From positions 1,240,001 to 1,304,000 of the forward strand of contig NZ_FOYQ01000002.1 of the NCBI RefSeq assembly GCF_900115205.1: a stretch of 64,000 nucleotides of DNA, read 5' to 3'. The notes under the pieces are model-generated. The model did not search any database. It was not told the DNA's origin and was given only the letters and a program-made list of their open reading frames with translations. Shown here in pieces: positions 16,717 to 27,011 of the stretch. The stretch is from Robiginitalea myxolifaciens (GTDB lineage Bacteria > Bacteroidota > Bacteroidia > Flavobacteriales > Flavobacteriaceae). Each line of letters opens with the position of its first letter. The stretch's first letter is position 1. Position numbers and translations under genes: made by a program.

Positions 16717-19572
16717 ATGTACACTGCTCAATTCGCCTACAGACACCTGGGTATCAGATCGGAAGATCTCGAATACATGCTGACCTCCATCGGCGCCGAA
16801 AGCCTTGATCAACTCATTGAAGAAACCGTGCCTGAGGGGATACGCCTCCAGGCGGCAATGGACCTCTCCCCTGCGCTGAGTGAATTCGAATTCCTGCAGC
16901 ACATCCAGGAGCTGGCCGGAGCCAATAAATTATTCAAAAATTACATCGGTATGGGGTACCACCCAACGGTGACTCCATCGGTGATTAAACGCAACATCCT
17001 GGAGAACCCGGGCTGGTACACTGCCTACACGCCCTATCAGGCGGAAATTGCCCAGGGCCGGTTGGAAGCCCTCCTGAATTATCAGACCCTGGTCACGGAA
17101 CTCACGGGAATGGAACTGGCCAATGCTTCCCTCCTGGACGAAAGTACGGCTGCGGCGGAAGCCATGACCATGCTTTATGATCTCAGAAGCCGGGACCAGA
17201 AAAAGGCGAATTGCCTGAAGTTCTTCGTGGCAGATGATGTTTTACCGCAAACACTGGCCTTGTTGCGAACACGCTCAGCACCCCTGGGTATTGAGCTGGT
17301 TATCGGAAAGGCAGAAGACTTTACGCCCGACAATACGTATTACGGCGCTTTACTGCAATATCCGGGTAGTCACGGAGCCGTCCGGGATTATTCCGGGCTT
17401 GTGGAGGCCCTCCACGCCCTGGATGCCAAAGTAGTGGTAGCCGCGGATTTGATGAGCCTGTGTCTGCTCACCCCTCCTGGTGAAATGGGAGTGGATGTTG
17501 TAGTTGGTAGTACCCAGCGATTTGGGGTGCCCATGGGCTATGGCGGCCCACATGCTGCCTATTTTGCTACACGGGAGGATTATAAGCGTCAGATCCCTGG
17601 ACGGATAATCGGACTCAGCAAAGATGTTTCCGACAAACCTGCGCTCCGTATGGCCCTGCAAACCCGGGAGCAACATATCAAACGGGATAAGGCAACTTCG
17701 AATATCTGTACTGCCCAGGTGCTGCTGGCCGTCATGGCCGGTGCCTACGGAGTATATCACGGACCCAAAGGGTTGCGTGCGATTGCCCAACGCATCCACC
17801 TGCTGACTGCCTCTCTTGCCGAAAGCATTGAAAATGCGGGAATCGCGTTGCGACACAACCAATTCTTTGACACCCTTTGCCTGGAGCTTGACGCCAACAA
17901 GGTACGAGCAGCGGCCGAGAGCAATGGGGTGAACTTCTGTTATCCGGATCCCCAAACGGTTTTGATTTCGCTAAACGAAACCACCAGCCTTGAGGATGTC
18001 AATGAGATCCTGAACATACTCGCAGCCGCAACCGGAAAAACTATTCCGGCCCGCACTGAGGTTGCCGGGGACGCCCGCATTCCCAACGGACTGAAGCGTA
18101 GCTCGGGCTATTTGGATCAAAAGGTATTCAACCGCTACCACAGCGAAACGGAAATGATGCGTTACCTGAAGCAATTGGAACGCAAAGACCTGGCCTTGAA
18201 TCATTCGATGATATCACTGGGTTCCTGTACCATGAAGCTCAATGCAGCCAGCGAAATGCTGCCGCTGAGTATGGCGGAATGGAGCAACATGCACCCCTTT
18301 GTTCCCGTAGAGCAGGCAGGCGGATATCAAAAGATGCTGCGTCATCTGGAAGATGCCCTGACCGAGATCACAGGTTTTGCTGCGACCTCCCTGCAACCGA
18401 ATTCCGGTGCCCAGGGGGAATATGCAGGACTGATGCTTATCAGGGCCTATCATGATTCCCGAGGCGAAGGTCACCGCAATATCTGTATAATCCCGGCATC
18501 TGCACACGGAACCAATCCGGCTTCAGCAGTAATGGCTGGAATGAAAGTTGTGGTTACCAAGACCGATGAACAGGGGAATATTGACCTGGCAGATCTGGAG
18601 GAAAAAGTAGTCGCCAACAGTGAAAATCTGGCGGCGCTCATGGTAACCTACCCCTCTACCCACGGGGTTTTTGAATCGGCCATTAAGCAAATTACCCAAC
18701 TTATCCACGACCACGGCGGACAGGTCTATATGGATGGCGCCAATATGAATGCACAGGTTGGCCTGACCAACCCTGCCACCATTGGGGCCGATGTTTGCCA
18801 CCTGAATCTGCATAAGACTTTTGCCATTCCACACGGTGGTGGAGGACCCGGAGTAGGACCCATCTGCGTGGCAGAACAGTTGGCAGAATTCCTGCCGGGC
18901 AATCCCTGGATTGCAACGGGGGGAAGCAAGGGAATCCCTGCAATTTCCGGAGCTCCCTGGGGAAGTGCCCTGGTTTGTCTGATCTCCTACGGCTATATCC
19001 GAATGCTGGGAGCCGAAGGGCTTACTCAAGCTACTGAAATTGCGATTCTGAACGCCAATTATATGAAGGCGCGGCTCGAAAAGGCCTACCCTATCCTATA
19101 TACCGGAGAGCGCGGCCGGGCTGCCCACGAAATGATAATCGATTGCCGGCCATTTAAGGCACTTGGTGTGGAAGTAACCGACATCGCCAAGCGATTGATG
19201 GACTACGGATTCCATGCCCCAACTGTAAGTTTTCCAGTTGCGGGAACCATGATGATCGAGCCAACGGAGAGTGAAAACCTGGAAGAACTGGACCGTTTCT
19301 GCGATGCCATGCTCGCTATCCGTCAGGAGATTGAGGAGAGCACGGAAGCCGGACCCAACCCGATTCTGAAGAATGCACCCCATACCATGGAAATGGTGGT
19401 CTCCGATACCTGGGAGCAGCCGTATTCCCGGGAGGAAGCAGCCTTCCCCCTGCCCTATGTACGGGAGAACAAATTCTGGCCCAGTGTCCGACGTGTCGAT
19501 GATGCCTACGGAGATCGTAACCTGATTTGTACCTGTACCCCGCTGGAGGCTTATCTGGAAGAAACGGAGTAG
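16717..19572 (+). CDS. gcvP: Glycine dehydrogenase (decarboxylating), P-protein of glycine cleavage system
   Basis: 951 residues from ATG 16717 (a TTG 12 bases upstream is a weaker choice). Full-length fused P-protein, homologous to alpha and beta halves in tandem: [43 protein letters not shown] is reported here only as the family-defining region at residues about 75-120, and the PLP Lys is K700 in [17 protein letters not shown]. It decarboxylates glycine and passes the methylamine to the lipoyl H-protein, which together with GcvT is not in this window. A glycosyltransferase gene follows after 18 bases. Confidence 0.97.
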   Translation: MYTAQFAYRHLGIRSEDLEYMLTSIGAESLDQLIEETVPEGIRLQAAMDLSPALSEFEFLQHIQELAGANKLFKNYIGMGYHPTVTPSVIKRNILENPGWYTAYTPYQAEIAQGRLEALLNYQTLVTELTGMELANASLLDESTAAAEAMTMLYDLRSRDQKKANCLKFFVADDVLPQTLALLRTRSAPLGIELVIGKAEDFTPDNTYYGALLQYPGSHGAVRDYSGLVEALHALDAKVVVAADLMSLCLLTPPGEMGVDVVVGSTQRFGVPMGYGGPHAAYFATREDYKRQIPGRIIGLSKDVSDKPALRMALQTREQHIKRDKATSNICTAQVLLAVMAGAYGVYHGPKGLRAIAQRIHLLTASLAESIENAGIALRHNQFFDTLCLELDANKVRAAAESNGVNFCYPDPQTVLISLNETTSLEDVNEILNILAAATGKTIPARTEVAGDARIPNGLKRSSGYLDQKVFNRYHSETEMMRYLKQLERKDLALNHSMISLGSCTMKLNAASEMLPLSMAEWSNMHPFVPVEQAGGYQKMLRHLEDALTEITGFAATSLQPNSGAQGEYAGLMLIRAYHDSRGEGHRNICIIPASAHGTNPASAVMAGMKVVVTKTDEQGNIDLADLEEKVVANSENLAALMVTYPSTHGVFESAIKQITQLIHDHGGQVYMDGANMNAQVGLTNPATIGADVCHLNLHKTFAIPHGGGGPGVGPICVAEQLAEFLPGNPWIATGGSKGIPAISGAPWGSALVCLISYGYIRMLGAEGLTQATEIAILNANYMKARLEKAYPILYTGERGRAAHEMIIDCRPFKALGVEVTDIAKRLMDYGFHAPTVSFPVAGTMMIEPTESENLEELDRFCDAMLAIRQEIEESTEAGPNPILKNAPHTMEMVVSDTWEQPYSREEAAFPLPYVRENKFWPSVRRVDDAYGDRNLICTCTPLEAYLEETE

Positions 19573-19590
19573 TATCTAAAGCACCCGGTA

Positions 19591-20466
19591 ATGGCGAAAC
19601 TGCTAATCATCCTACCCGCACACAACGAGGAGGAGTATCTCGCCACTTGCCTGGAATCTTTTGTTGCCCAAAGCCGGAAACCCGATCTGCTGGTTATAGT
19701 GGATGACGGGAGTTCGGATGACACGGCGGCTATTGGCTCCCGATTTGCCCAACAGCACCCCTGGATCCAGGTAGTCCAAAAAACGGATTCCGAGCAAGTT
19801 CACCGTCCGGGCGCCAAGGTTATTCAGTGTTTTAATTATGGCCTGGAGCAGGTGCAGGAACAATCCGGGAGAATTTCAGAGACCTGGGATTTTATCGGAA
19901 AATTCGATGCCGACATTTGCCTGCCGGACAATTACTTTGAAGAAGTCCTGAATCGGATGGAAAGCGATCCCAAGGTGGGCCTTTGTTCGGGATTGATGTA
20001 TGTCCGCAGTGGAGAGTCCTGGGTCTACGAACCTATAGCCGACAAAAGCCATGTCCGGGGACCGGTGAAGCTCTATCGGAAATCGTGTTTTGAAGCCATA
20101 GGTGGGCTGGCCGAATCCATTGGCTGGGATACCGCCGATACCCTTACGGCCCGGTTTAAGGGTTACACCGTTGAAACCCTCCCGGAATTAACCGTACGCC
20201 ACCTGAGACCAACCGCCGCTGCCTATTCTGCGTCAAACGCTCGAAAACAGGGTGAGGCAATCTACAAACTGCGCTATGGATGGGCCCTGGGCATCCTTGC
20301 CGCCCTGAAAATGGCCTGGAAACGGCGCAGTCCCGGAAGTCTCTGGGGTTATGCACAAGGCGCCTACTCCGCATGGAAAGCCGGGGCTAAGCGCTTGCTG
20401 AGCCCTGAAGCCGGTAAATTCAGCCGGAAATGGCGGTGGAATCAGATTCTAAAGAAGCTATTTTAG
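19591..20466 (+). CDS. Family 2 glycosyltransferase
   Basis: 291 residues, no transmembrane segment. GT-A fold: LLIILPAHNEEEYLATCLES, VIVDDGSSDDTAAI and the DxD-type metal site KFDADICLP; the acceptor region has GWDTADTLTARFKGY. The C-terminal third is basic (ALKMAWKRRSPGS), suggesting peripheral membrane association. Sugar donor and acceptor are unknown; envelope polysaccharide or glycolipid synthesis is likely. It overlaps the phosphatase gene on the other strand by 9 bases at their stops. Confidence 0.88.
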   Translation: MAKLLIILPAHNEEEYLATCLESFVAQSRKPDLLVIVDDGSSDDTAAIGSRFAQQHPWIQVVQKTDSEQVHRPGAKVIQCFNYGLEQVQEQSGRISETWDFIGKFDADICLPDNYFEEVLNRMESDPKVGLCSGLMYVRSGESWVYEPIADKSHVRGPVKLYRKSCFEAIGGLAESIGWDTADTLTARFKGYTVETLPELTVRHLRPTAAAYSASNARKQGEAIYKLRYGWALGILAALKMAWKRRSPGSLWGYAQGAYSAWKAGAKRLLSPEAGKFSRKWRWNQILKKLF

Positions 20467-22140
20467 GATTTCCCCGATAGGCTGCCCCGTTGTTCCATTA
20501 GGAAACGCAATTCCAAGCAGGGACGAAAGGGTAGGTGCAATATCCTTGATATATGTTTTGCGATAGGTTGTCCCGGGACGAACCCCGTTTCCATAAAATA
20601 TAAGCGGTACGTGGGTGTCGTAAATGTAGGCAGTCCCATGTGTAGACCCCGTCCGGGAGTAATCCGCATAAGCAGGGTCGTAAACAAACAGGATATCTCC
20701 GGATCGTTTTTGGTTGTACCCTTCCTGGAGGATTTGTGCCAAGCCTTCCGTGTATTCTCCTTCCTGCATCTGCTCTGCCGTATATACCTTGTAAATCCCA
20801 TCATAAGAAAGCAATTCAGCAGCAAGTGCTTCTTGTACGTCCCCGGGTTCGAGTTCCAGGTTACGGATAAAATCGTGATCCAGGAATATTTGATTGTTCG
20901 AAGCATTGCGAATGATGTCAGTGGTCCCGTATTTGTATTGAAGGAATTCACCAAAACGCTGCTCCAGGCTTTCTGATTCCGGGTATCCAGCAGGAATCTT
21001 TTGACTGTTCAAATAGGAAGGAACATCCACCGCACCGTGATCCGCGGTAAGGAATAGGGTATACGCTCCCTCCCCCACCTGCCGGTCCAGGGCTTTTAGC
21101 AGCCGCGCCAGATCCTGGTCCAGGCGCATGTACGTATCCTGGACCTCTTTGGAATTCACGCCGTAGAAGTGTCCGACATAGTCCGTACTGGAAAAACTGA
21201 TCGCCAGGAAATCGGTAATATCGTCCCGTCCCAGATCCTCCTTCTTTAAAGCTTCCAGGGCAAAATCCATAAGGAGGCTGTTGCCAAAAGGCGTAATCCT
21301 CAGCAGGCCATAGGAACCGTTCTCTTCCCAAAGTGCGGGCAAATCATGTGGAAAAACCGGGAGTTGCTCCCCGTCAAAAAGCCCTTCAAACGGTGTATTG
21401 TCCAGGCCACTATACTGATAATCTTCTGGTTCCCCCAGAGGCTCCCAAACGCGTTTGTACGACGCAGCTTTATCCGATGCGTTAAAATCCTGGACCCACT
21501 CGGGCAGTTCCGACAAATAGTACGAACTGCTGATCCAATTTCCAGTGGTCCCCCCTTCGAACCAATAGGCAGCATTGGCAGTATGGCCACCCGGCAGCAC
21601 CGCCCCCCGGTCTTTCAGGGAAATCGCGATTACCTTGGACCGCATTTGATGGTGTAAGCGGAGCTCGTCCGTTATGGTAGATACTTTCATCCGGTGTGGG
21701 GAATTCTTTCCGGCATCCGATGTGGTTCCCACCGATTCCACATTGTCGTCCCCGGCACAATACACCTCAACACCTGCCTCCTTATCGAACCAGTTGTTCC
21801 CGATGATCCCGTGCATCGCTGGCGTAGTCCCTGTATAGACAGAGGCGTGTCCCGGACCCGTACTGGTCGGGGCGTAGCCGAAATGGTGGTTTCGGGCCAG
21901 GAAGCCTTCCCGAACCAGGCGCTTGAACCCATCCTCTCCATAAACCTCCCAGAATCGCGAGAGATAATCAAATCGCATCTGGTCTACCACAACCCCAACC
22001 ACCAGTTTAGGCTGGGCGGCAAATGCCGGATCATTATCTACGGCCTTCTTTCGGATAGTCACCTGGGCAGAAAGCAATGGTGTACTGAGTAGTAAGGCAA
22101 AAAAAGCAAGGGCAAAGTGCCATCTGAAGCGAGCTGTCAT
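20458..22140 (-). CDS. Secreted PafA-like alkaline phosphatase
   Basis: 560 residues from ATG 22140 with signal peptide ending near LLSAQ (residue 26). Alkaline phosphatase superfamily: metal Asp53 in VVVDQMRFDYL, nucleophile region PTSTGPGHASVYTGT (probable Thr94), LTADHGAVDVP and a C-terminal GSTHGTAYIYDTHVPLIFYG with metal ligands. The Thr nucleophile and layout match the PafA type, a Ca-independent phosphomonoesterase of Flavobacteria that is secreted to scavenge phosphate. A 13-codon upstream extension was not used because the signal peptide begins at Met14. No Pho-box-like repeat seen. Confidence 0.88.
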   Translation of the reverse strand: MTARFRWHFALAFFALLLSTPLLSAQVTIRKKAVDNDPAFAAQPKLVVGVVVDQMRFDYLSRFWEVYGEDGFKRLVREGFLARNHHFGYAPTSTGPGHASVYTGTTPAMHGIIGNNWFDKEAGVEVYCAGDDNVESVGTTSDAGKNSPHRMKVSTITDELRLHHQMRSKVIAISLKDRGAVLPGGHTANAAYWFEGGTTGNWISSSYYLSELPEWVQDFNASDKAASYKRVWEPLGEPEDYQYSGLDNTPFEGLFDGEQLPVFPHDLPALWEENGSYGLLRITPFGNSLLMDFALEALKKEDLGRDDITDFLAISFSSTDYVGHFYGVNSKEVQDTYMRLDQDLARLLKALDRQVGEGAYTLFLTADHGAVDVPSYLNSQKIPAGYPESESLEQRFGEFLQYKYGTTDIIRNASNNQIFLDHDFIRNLELEPGDVQEALAAELLSYDGIYKVYTAEQMQEGEYTEGLAQILQEGYNQKRSGDILFVYDPAYADYSRTGSTHGTAYIYDTHVPLIFYGNGVRPGTTYRKTYIKDIAPTLSSLLGIAFPNGTTGQPIGEILK

Positions 22141-22282
22141 GAGCGGGATAATTAGAGTCCTAAAATACCAAAACCCCAAGATTCGGTAAAGCCGGCCGGG
22201 TTAAATCAATGCGAAGTTTCTTATTTTTACCCTCGATGGGCGAGACACCGTCGTTTCGCTCCCCGAGCCCAGAGCCGCCTCT

Positions 22283-23020
22283 ATGAACTACCTGGCATCC
22301 ATTGGCAGTTATGCCCTGATGATTGTGGAAATTTTCCGAAAGCCCACCAAGTGGCCGATAATGAGGTCCCTGATCCTCAAGGAAATCGATGAGCTTATCT
22401 ATGGATCCATGGGGATAATCATCTTTATTTCCTTCTTTATCGGCGGGGTGGTAGCCATTCAAACGGCCCTGAATATCAGTAATCCGTTGATCCCTAAAAA
22501 CCTGATCGGTTTTGCAACCCGTCAATCCGTAATCCTTGAATTCGCCCCAACCTTTACCTCCATTATCATGGCTGGAAAGGTGGGCTCCTATATTACCTCG
22601 AGTATTGGAACGATGCGGGTCACTGAGCAAATCGACGCCCTGGAAGTTATGGGGGTCAATTCCCTGAATTACCTGGTATTCCCAAAGATTATTGCCATGT
22701 TGCTCTACCCTTTTGTAGTGGCCATCGCCATGTACATTGGGATTCTGGGGGGATGGATCGCCGGGGTATTCGGCGGGTTCAGCTCCAGTGCTGATTTTGT
22801 GGAAGGCCTCCAACTCGATTTCACCCCCTTCCACGTTACCTATTCCTTTGTAAAATCCATCGTATTCGCCTTTGTAATTGCTACCGTTCCCTCTTTTCAC
22901 GGTTATTACATGAAAGGTGGGGCGCTGGAAGTAGGAAAAGCAGCTACCGTATCCTTTGTCTGGACCAGTGTGGTGATTATCGTAATGAATTATATCCTAA
23001 CCCAGTTGCTGCTCGGATAA
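22283..23020 (+). CDS. mlaE: MlaE-family ABC transporter permease
   Basis: 245 residues, five to six hydrophobic segments. Motifs of the MlaE/DUF140 permease: VVAIQTALNI, FATRQSVILEFAPTFTSIIMAGKVGSYITSSIGTMRVTEQIDALEVMGVN (the last is the conserved cytoplasmic EQxxAL stretch). With the ATPase downstream (one-base overlap) it forms the inner-membrane core of a phospholipid transporter that maintains outer-membrane lipid asymmetry. No MCE-domain (MlaD) gene lies beside it here. Confidence 0.92.
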   Translation: MNYLASIGSYALMIVEIFRKPTKWPIMRSLILKEIDELIYGSMGIIIFISFFIGGVVAIQTALNISNPLIPKNLIGFATRQSVILEFAPTFTSIIMAGKVGSYITSSIGTMRVTEQIDALEVMGVNSLNYLVFPKIIAMLLYPFVVAIAMYIGILGGWIAGVFGGFSSSADFVEGLQLDFTPFHVTYSFVKSIVFAFVIATVPSFHGYYMKGGALEVGKAATVSFVWTSVVIIVMNYILTQLLLG

Positions 23021-23787
23021 TGATAGAAGTAGATAATTTAAAAAAGTCATTTTCCGGGGTAGAAGTCCTCAAGGGGATCACGACATGCTTTGACAAGGGG
23101 AAGACCAACCTGATCATCGGGCAAAGCGGATCCGGGAAAACAGTATTCATGAAATGCCTGCTGGGCCTGATCACCCCAAATGAAGGAACGATTTGCTACA
23201 ACGGCAAGGTGTATTCCGAGCTTTCCCCTGCCGAACAACGCGACCTGCGCCAGGAGATGGGGATGGTTTTTCAGGGAAGTGCCCTGTTCGATTCCATGAC
23301 GGTTGCCCAAAACGTCATGTTCCCCCTCGACATGTTTACCAAACAGTCCCAATCAGAAATGATGGATCGAGTAGATTTTGTGCTCGAGCGTGTAAACCTG
23401 ATCGATGCGCATAATAAGTACCCGGCCGAAATCTCAGGGGGAATGCAGAAACGGGTGGCCATTGCACGGGCCATTGTCATGAATCCCAAATACCTGTTCT
23501 GCGACGAACCCAATTCCGGACTCGACCCTAAAACGGCTATCCTTATCGATAATCTGATTCAGGAAATTACCCGGGAATACGATATCACTACCGTAATCAA
23601 TACCCACGACATGAATTCGGTCATGGAAATCGGGGAAAAAATCGTCTTTTTGAAAGATGGTTATAAAGCCTGGGAAGGGACCAACAAGGATATCTTCAAG
23701 ACCGATAACGAGGCAGTGACCAACTTTGTCTATTCCTCCGAACTCTTCAAAAAGGTACGCCAGATGTATCTGGAGGAACGGAATTAA
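23020..23787 (+). CDS. mlaF: MlaF-type ABC transporter ATP-binding protein
   Basis: 255 residues. Walker A IIGQSGSGKTVFMK, Q-loop VFQGSALFDSMTV, signature EISGGMQKRVAIARAI, Walker B YLFCDEPNSGLDP and switch THDMNSVME. The SALFDSMTV and SGGMQKR sequences are typical of MlaF. It is translationally coupled to the permease by a one-base overlap. The C-terminal SELFKKVRQMYLEE tail resembles MlaF partners in Bacteroidota. Confidence 0.93.
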   Translation: MIEVDNLKKSFSGVEVLKGITTCFDKGKTNLIIGQSGSGKTVFMKCLLGLITPNEGTICYNGKVYSELSPAEQRDLRQEMGMVFQGSALFDSMTVAQNVMFPLDMFTKQSQSEMMDRVDFVLERVNLIDAHNKYPAEISGGMQKRVAIARAIVMNPKYLFCDEPNSGLDPKTAILIDNLIQEITREYDITTVINTHDMNSVMEIGEKIVFLKDGYKAWEGTNKDIFKTDNEAVTNFVYSSELFKKVRQMYLEERN

Positions 23788-23835
23788 GCAGTGGGAATTC
23801 CTGCTGCTTCCTGAAATAAGAAATGTGCTACTTAC

Positions 23836-25296
23836 TTAATTCACCGCTTCCCGCACCTGAATCTTGTCGTTGGCCAATCTCAGTTTGAGCCAGTTGGTCA
23901 ATTTCTGCAGGTTTTCGGCGCGCTGCTGGGTCGAAATCCCCTGTTTCCAACGCAATTCAAATACCGGAATGGTATCGGTTTTCTGGAAATCCGTCTGCAG
24001 GGTATAGGAAAACCCAACCCCGGCTAAATCCTCGTAATTAGCCCGCGCCTCGGCGCTGATGGCAGCAAAGGGAAGCATTACATCCTTCAGGCTGCCTACC
24101 TTGGCCAACTCTTCCTCCAACAAGCGAATGCGCTCATCCTTGCCGAGCAATTCGGCTTTCTTGGATTCGTATAATTCACTGACATAGCGCATGCGCTGGT
24201 CTTCCTCTCCCGAACCCTGAACAATTCGCAATTCGGCATCCGCCAATTTGGAATAACTATTCTTTCGCGTCTTCCAGGTTTCAATGACCGTTTCCGGAAT
24301 GGGATCATCTCCCATACATACGAGTTCAAGGATTGAAACTCCATCTTCCTGATAATCGATCTCAGAGAGGCTTTCCATAAACCGTCCGTTGTCCTCGAAT
24401 TGATAGATTGCTATGGTTTCAGAAATGAATTCCTGGGCCTGAGCGCGGAATCGCGACTCCTGGAAAACATCGTAAAACGTTATTCCGGCTGGGATCATTA
24501 CCCCAATGGCTATGAGTGATGCCAGTCTGGCGATAAATCGCCGCCGCTTGGAATTGGCATAGCGGACCATGGGAAACCGCAATAATTTCAGTACCAAAAA
24601 GGTTGCCAGAGCAATAAAAACCGTGTTGATCGAGAACAGATACATGGCTCCTCCCGCGTAGTCCAAATTACCAATGGCCAGGCCAAAACCCACGGTACAC
24701 AGCGGTGGCATCAGGGCCGTGGCGATCGCCACCCCAAAGATTACACTGGCTATGGTCCCTTTTTTGGCCCGGGCTATAACCAGGGCCAATCCACCGAAAA
24801 AGGCAATCAGCACATCGCGAATATCCGGGGCAGTCCGCGCGAGTAACTCAGACGATTCGTTGCGCAGGGGGAAAAGTTTAAAAAACAAATAAGCCGTGAG
24901 CACACTGAGTACCACCATTACGGTAAAATTCTTCAGAGAACGGCGCAGGGTATCGATATCATTGATCGCAATAGACATCCCAATCCCCAGGATAGGACCC
25001 ATGAGGGGGGAAATTAACATGGCTCCGATTACCACTGCCGTGCTGTTTGCATTCAGACCTACCGACGCGATAAATATGGAACAGACCAGAATCCAGGCGG
25101 TGTGTCCTTTGAACGGGATGTCTGCAACAATCGCCTCCCGGGTAGCTTCCTGATCGGTATTCTGCCGGATATCCAGGAGTTCGGAAATAAACTTTCGCGT
25201 ACTTCCCAATAGCCCTTTGAAATCCTTTTTGACTTCCTCCCCCTGATCCGGTTGCCCGGTAGGAGTTACGTTGTCCTGACCAAATGAATCCTTCAT
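23836..25296 (-). CDS. DUF389 membrane protein
   Basis: 486 residues. The DUF389 domain spans about residues 65-265 with repeated hydrophobic segments and the signatures VIGAMLISPLMGPILGIGMSIAIND and GVAIATALMPPLCTVGFGLA. A last membrane segment (residues 272-292) is followed by about 190 residues that probably lie outside the cytoplasm, with a Glu/Lys-rich helical part (KAELLGKDERIRLLEEELAK). Function of DUF389 proteins is unknown. It is the last gene of the minus-strand run, 21 bases after the guanylyltransferase gene. Confidence 0.88.
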   Translation of the reverse strand: MKDSFGQDNVTPTGQPDQGEEVKKDFKGLLGSTRKFISELLDIRQNTDQEATREAIVADIPFKGHTAWILVCSIFIASVGLNANSTAVVIGAMLISPLMGPILGIGMSIAINDIDTLRRSLKNFTVMVVLSVLTAYLFFKLFPLRNESSELLARTAPDIRDVLIAFFGGLALVIARAKKGTIASVIFGVAIATALMPPLCTVGFGLAIGNLDYAGGAMYLFSINTVFIALATFLVLKLLRFPMVRYANSKRRRFIARLASLIAIGVMIPAGITFYDVFQESRFRAQAQEFISETIAIYQFEDNGRFMESLSEIDYQEDGVSILELVCMGDDPIPETVIETWKTRKNSYSKLADAELRIVQGSGEEDQRMRYVSELYESKKAELLGKDERIRLLEEELAKVGSLKDVMLPFAAISAEARANYEDLAGVGFSYTLQTDFQKTDTIPVFELRWKQGISTQQRAENLQKLTNWLKLRLANDKIQVREAVN

Positions 25297-25317
25297 AATT
25301 CGCGTTTAATGGAGTTC

Positions 25318-26406
25318 TTAGCAATACTCATCCCCGAAGGACTCGCGTACCCGGTTCACCCATTGCTTAATATCCTGTTCTTTTTCCCGGGGCAGGATCA
25401 AAAGCACTTCGGCCTTATCTATAATGATAAAGTCTTCCAGGCCTTCAATAACACCGATCTTACCCTTTGGCAAGCGGATCATATTCCCCTTGCAATCTTC
25501 ACTCAGTACGGAGCCCTGGGCCACAGCATTGCCGGCTTCGTTCTTATCCATCTTATCGTAGAGCGAGCCCCAGGTCCCCAGATCATTCCAATCGAATGTT
25601 GCTGGCAGGACAAAAACGGCATCGGACTGCTCCATAATCGCATAGTCGATAGATATATTCTCTGCCTTCGGGTAGTTCTCCGCAATAAATGCAGCTTCTT
25701 CCGGGGTATTCAAGCAGGAAACCCCTGCAGCCAGTAGCTCGTGTTGTTCCGGTTGGAAGTCTTTAAATGCTTGCAGAATTGAGGCCGCACTCCAGGCAAA
25801 AATCCCGGCATTCCATAAAAAGTTGCCCTGCGCAATAAATGCTTTTGCCGTCTCGTAATCCGGTTTCTCGCGAAACTGCTGAACCGGGAACAATCCCTGG
25901 GCGTTAGGCTCACCCTGCTGATATTCTATATAGCCAAAACCGGTATTCGGAAAAGTGGGTTGAATACCCAGCGTACATAAGGAGTTGCTCGCTGCTGCGG
26001 TAGCAAAACAGGAGCGAACGTCATTTTCAAAGGCTGCTTCGTCTTCGATCCAATGGTCGCTGGGCGCCACCAGCATCAGCGCATCCGGATTAAGCTTGGA
26101 TATTTTCAATGCGGCATAGAGGATACAAGGCGCGGTATTGCGCATGGCCGGTTCTGCGACTACCTGCTCCCGGCTTATTTCGGGAAGTTGCTCCATAACC
26201 AGATCTCCATAGCGCTCGTTGGTCAAAATCAGGATATTCTCTTTAGGGATAAATCGAGCCAGCCGTCCAAATGTCTTTTGCAAAAGGGACTGCCCGCTCC
26301 CGAGCATATCGTGGAATTGTTTTGGATAGGAACTGGTGCTGACTGGCCAGAATCGGGAACCTACTCCTCCTGCCATCAATACGGCATAAAAATTCTTGTT
26401 ATCCAT
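25318..26406 (-). CDS. manC: Mannose-1-phosphate guanylyltransferase
   Basis: 362 residues from ATG 26406. Nucleotidyltransferase signature YAVLMAGGVGSRFWPVSTSSYPKQFHDMLGSG, product-site FREKPDYETAKAFIAQGNFLWNAGIFAW (family typical) and SIDYAIMEQSDAVFVLPATFDWNDLGTW. It makes GDP-mannose from mannose 1-phosphate and GTP for envelope polysaccharides. The C-terminal isomerase domain of bifunctional AlgA types is absent. An upstream in-frame extension to 26529 lies in the preceding gene and is not guanylyltransferase sequence. Confidence 0.93.
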   Translation of the reverse strand: MDNKNFYAVLMAGGVGSRFWPVSTSSYPKQFHDMLGSGQSLLQKTFGRLARFIPKENILILTNERYGDLVMEQLPEISREQVVAEPAMRNTAPCILYAALKISKLNPDALMLVAPSDHWIEDEAAFENDVRSCFATAAASNSLCTLGIQPTFPNTGFGYIEYQQGEPNAQGLFPVQQFREKPDYETAKAFIAQGNFLWNAGIFAWSAASILQAFKDFQPEQHELLAAGVSCLNTPEEAAFIAENYPKAENISIDYAIMEQSDAVFVLPATFDWNDLGTWGSLYDKMDKNEAGNAVAQGSVLSEDCKGNMIRLPKGKIGVIEGLEDFIIIDKAEVLLILPREKEQDIKQWVNRVRESFGDEYC

Positions 26407-26408
26407 AG

Positions 26409-27005
26409 CTATAAGGGTTCTATTTCTGCATGTGGTTGAAAAAGATACAATTTTCCGGTGGCAAGGTCCATACACTGGAAGCGCTTTCTCAACTGCACGC
26501 CCCGTTGGAATACCCTTCCGTTGTTCCAACGAAATTTTCCACCTTCCGGAATCTGATAAACATATTGTACCGCGCTTTCACGCTGGTCGTAATGCGCCAG
26601 GGCCAGGGCGAGGACAGAATCTGTGCTGCTGCTCGCTTTGGGATTCTTAAAGTGATGCGCCAATACAGGCAATAAGCGTTGTGGGAATATTTGTGGGCGC
26701 AAAAAAGGCAGCATTAGTTGCTGAAAAGTATGTTTCCATTCTTTTCCATGGGGTTTAATGGCCCGGCCAAATCGCTCAAAGGCCACCAAATGGGCAATTT
26801 CGTGAATTAATGTGATCAGGAATCGATAGGGATTGGTACCCGCGTTCACGGTAATCATATGCCTGCCATCAGGCATTCTGCGGTAATCCCCGTGTCGTGT
26901 CTGTCGCTTGGAAACAATCTTGAGGTGTACCCCGTTACCCGCAATCAGTTCCATACAAGGAGCAACTGCTTGTTCCGGTATATATTTGGCGAGTATAGCT
27001 TCCAT
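26409..27005 (-). CDS. SprT-like zinc metallopeptidase-fold protein
   Basis: 198 residues, cytoplasmic. The zinc motif LIHEIAHLVAFERFG followed by KPHGKEWKHTFQQLM is the SprT/Spartan-type HExxH arrangement. A second half (residues 110-198) with KFRWNNGRVFQRGVQLRKRFQCMD resembles the C-terminal domain of Bacteroidota SprT-like proteins; a four-Cys zinc ribbon is not present. Eukaryotic relatives digest DNA-protein crosslinks, but bacterial SprT function is not known. It lies 2 bases ahead of manC and 6 bases after the SDR gene. Confidence 0.85.
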   Translation of the reverse strand: MEAILAKYIPEQAVAPCMELIAGNGVHLKIVSKRQTRHGDYRRMPDGRHMITVNAGTNPYRFLITLIHEIAHLVAFERFGRAIKPHGKEWKHTFQQLMLPFLRPQIFPQRLLPVLAHHFKNPKASSSTDSVLALALAHYDQRESAVQYVYQIPEGGKFRWNNGRVFQRGVQLRKRFQCMDLATGKLYLFQPHAEIEPL

Positions 27006-27011
27006 GAATTC

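Noticed and set aside
22208-22240. TATTTTTA near-match upstream of mlaE
   Set aside because: Lacks the conserved final G and has no -33 partner, so no promoter was called.
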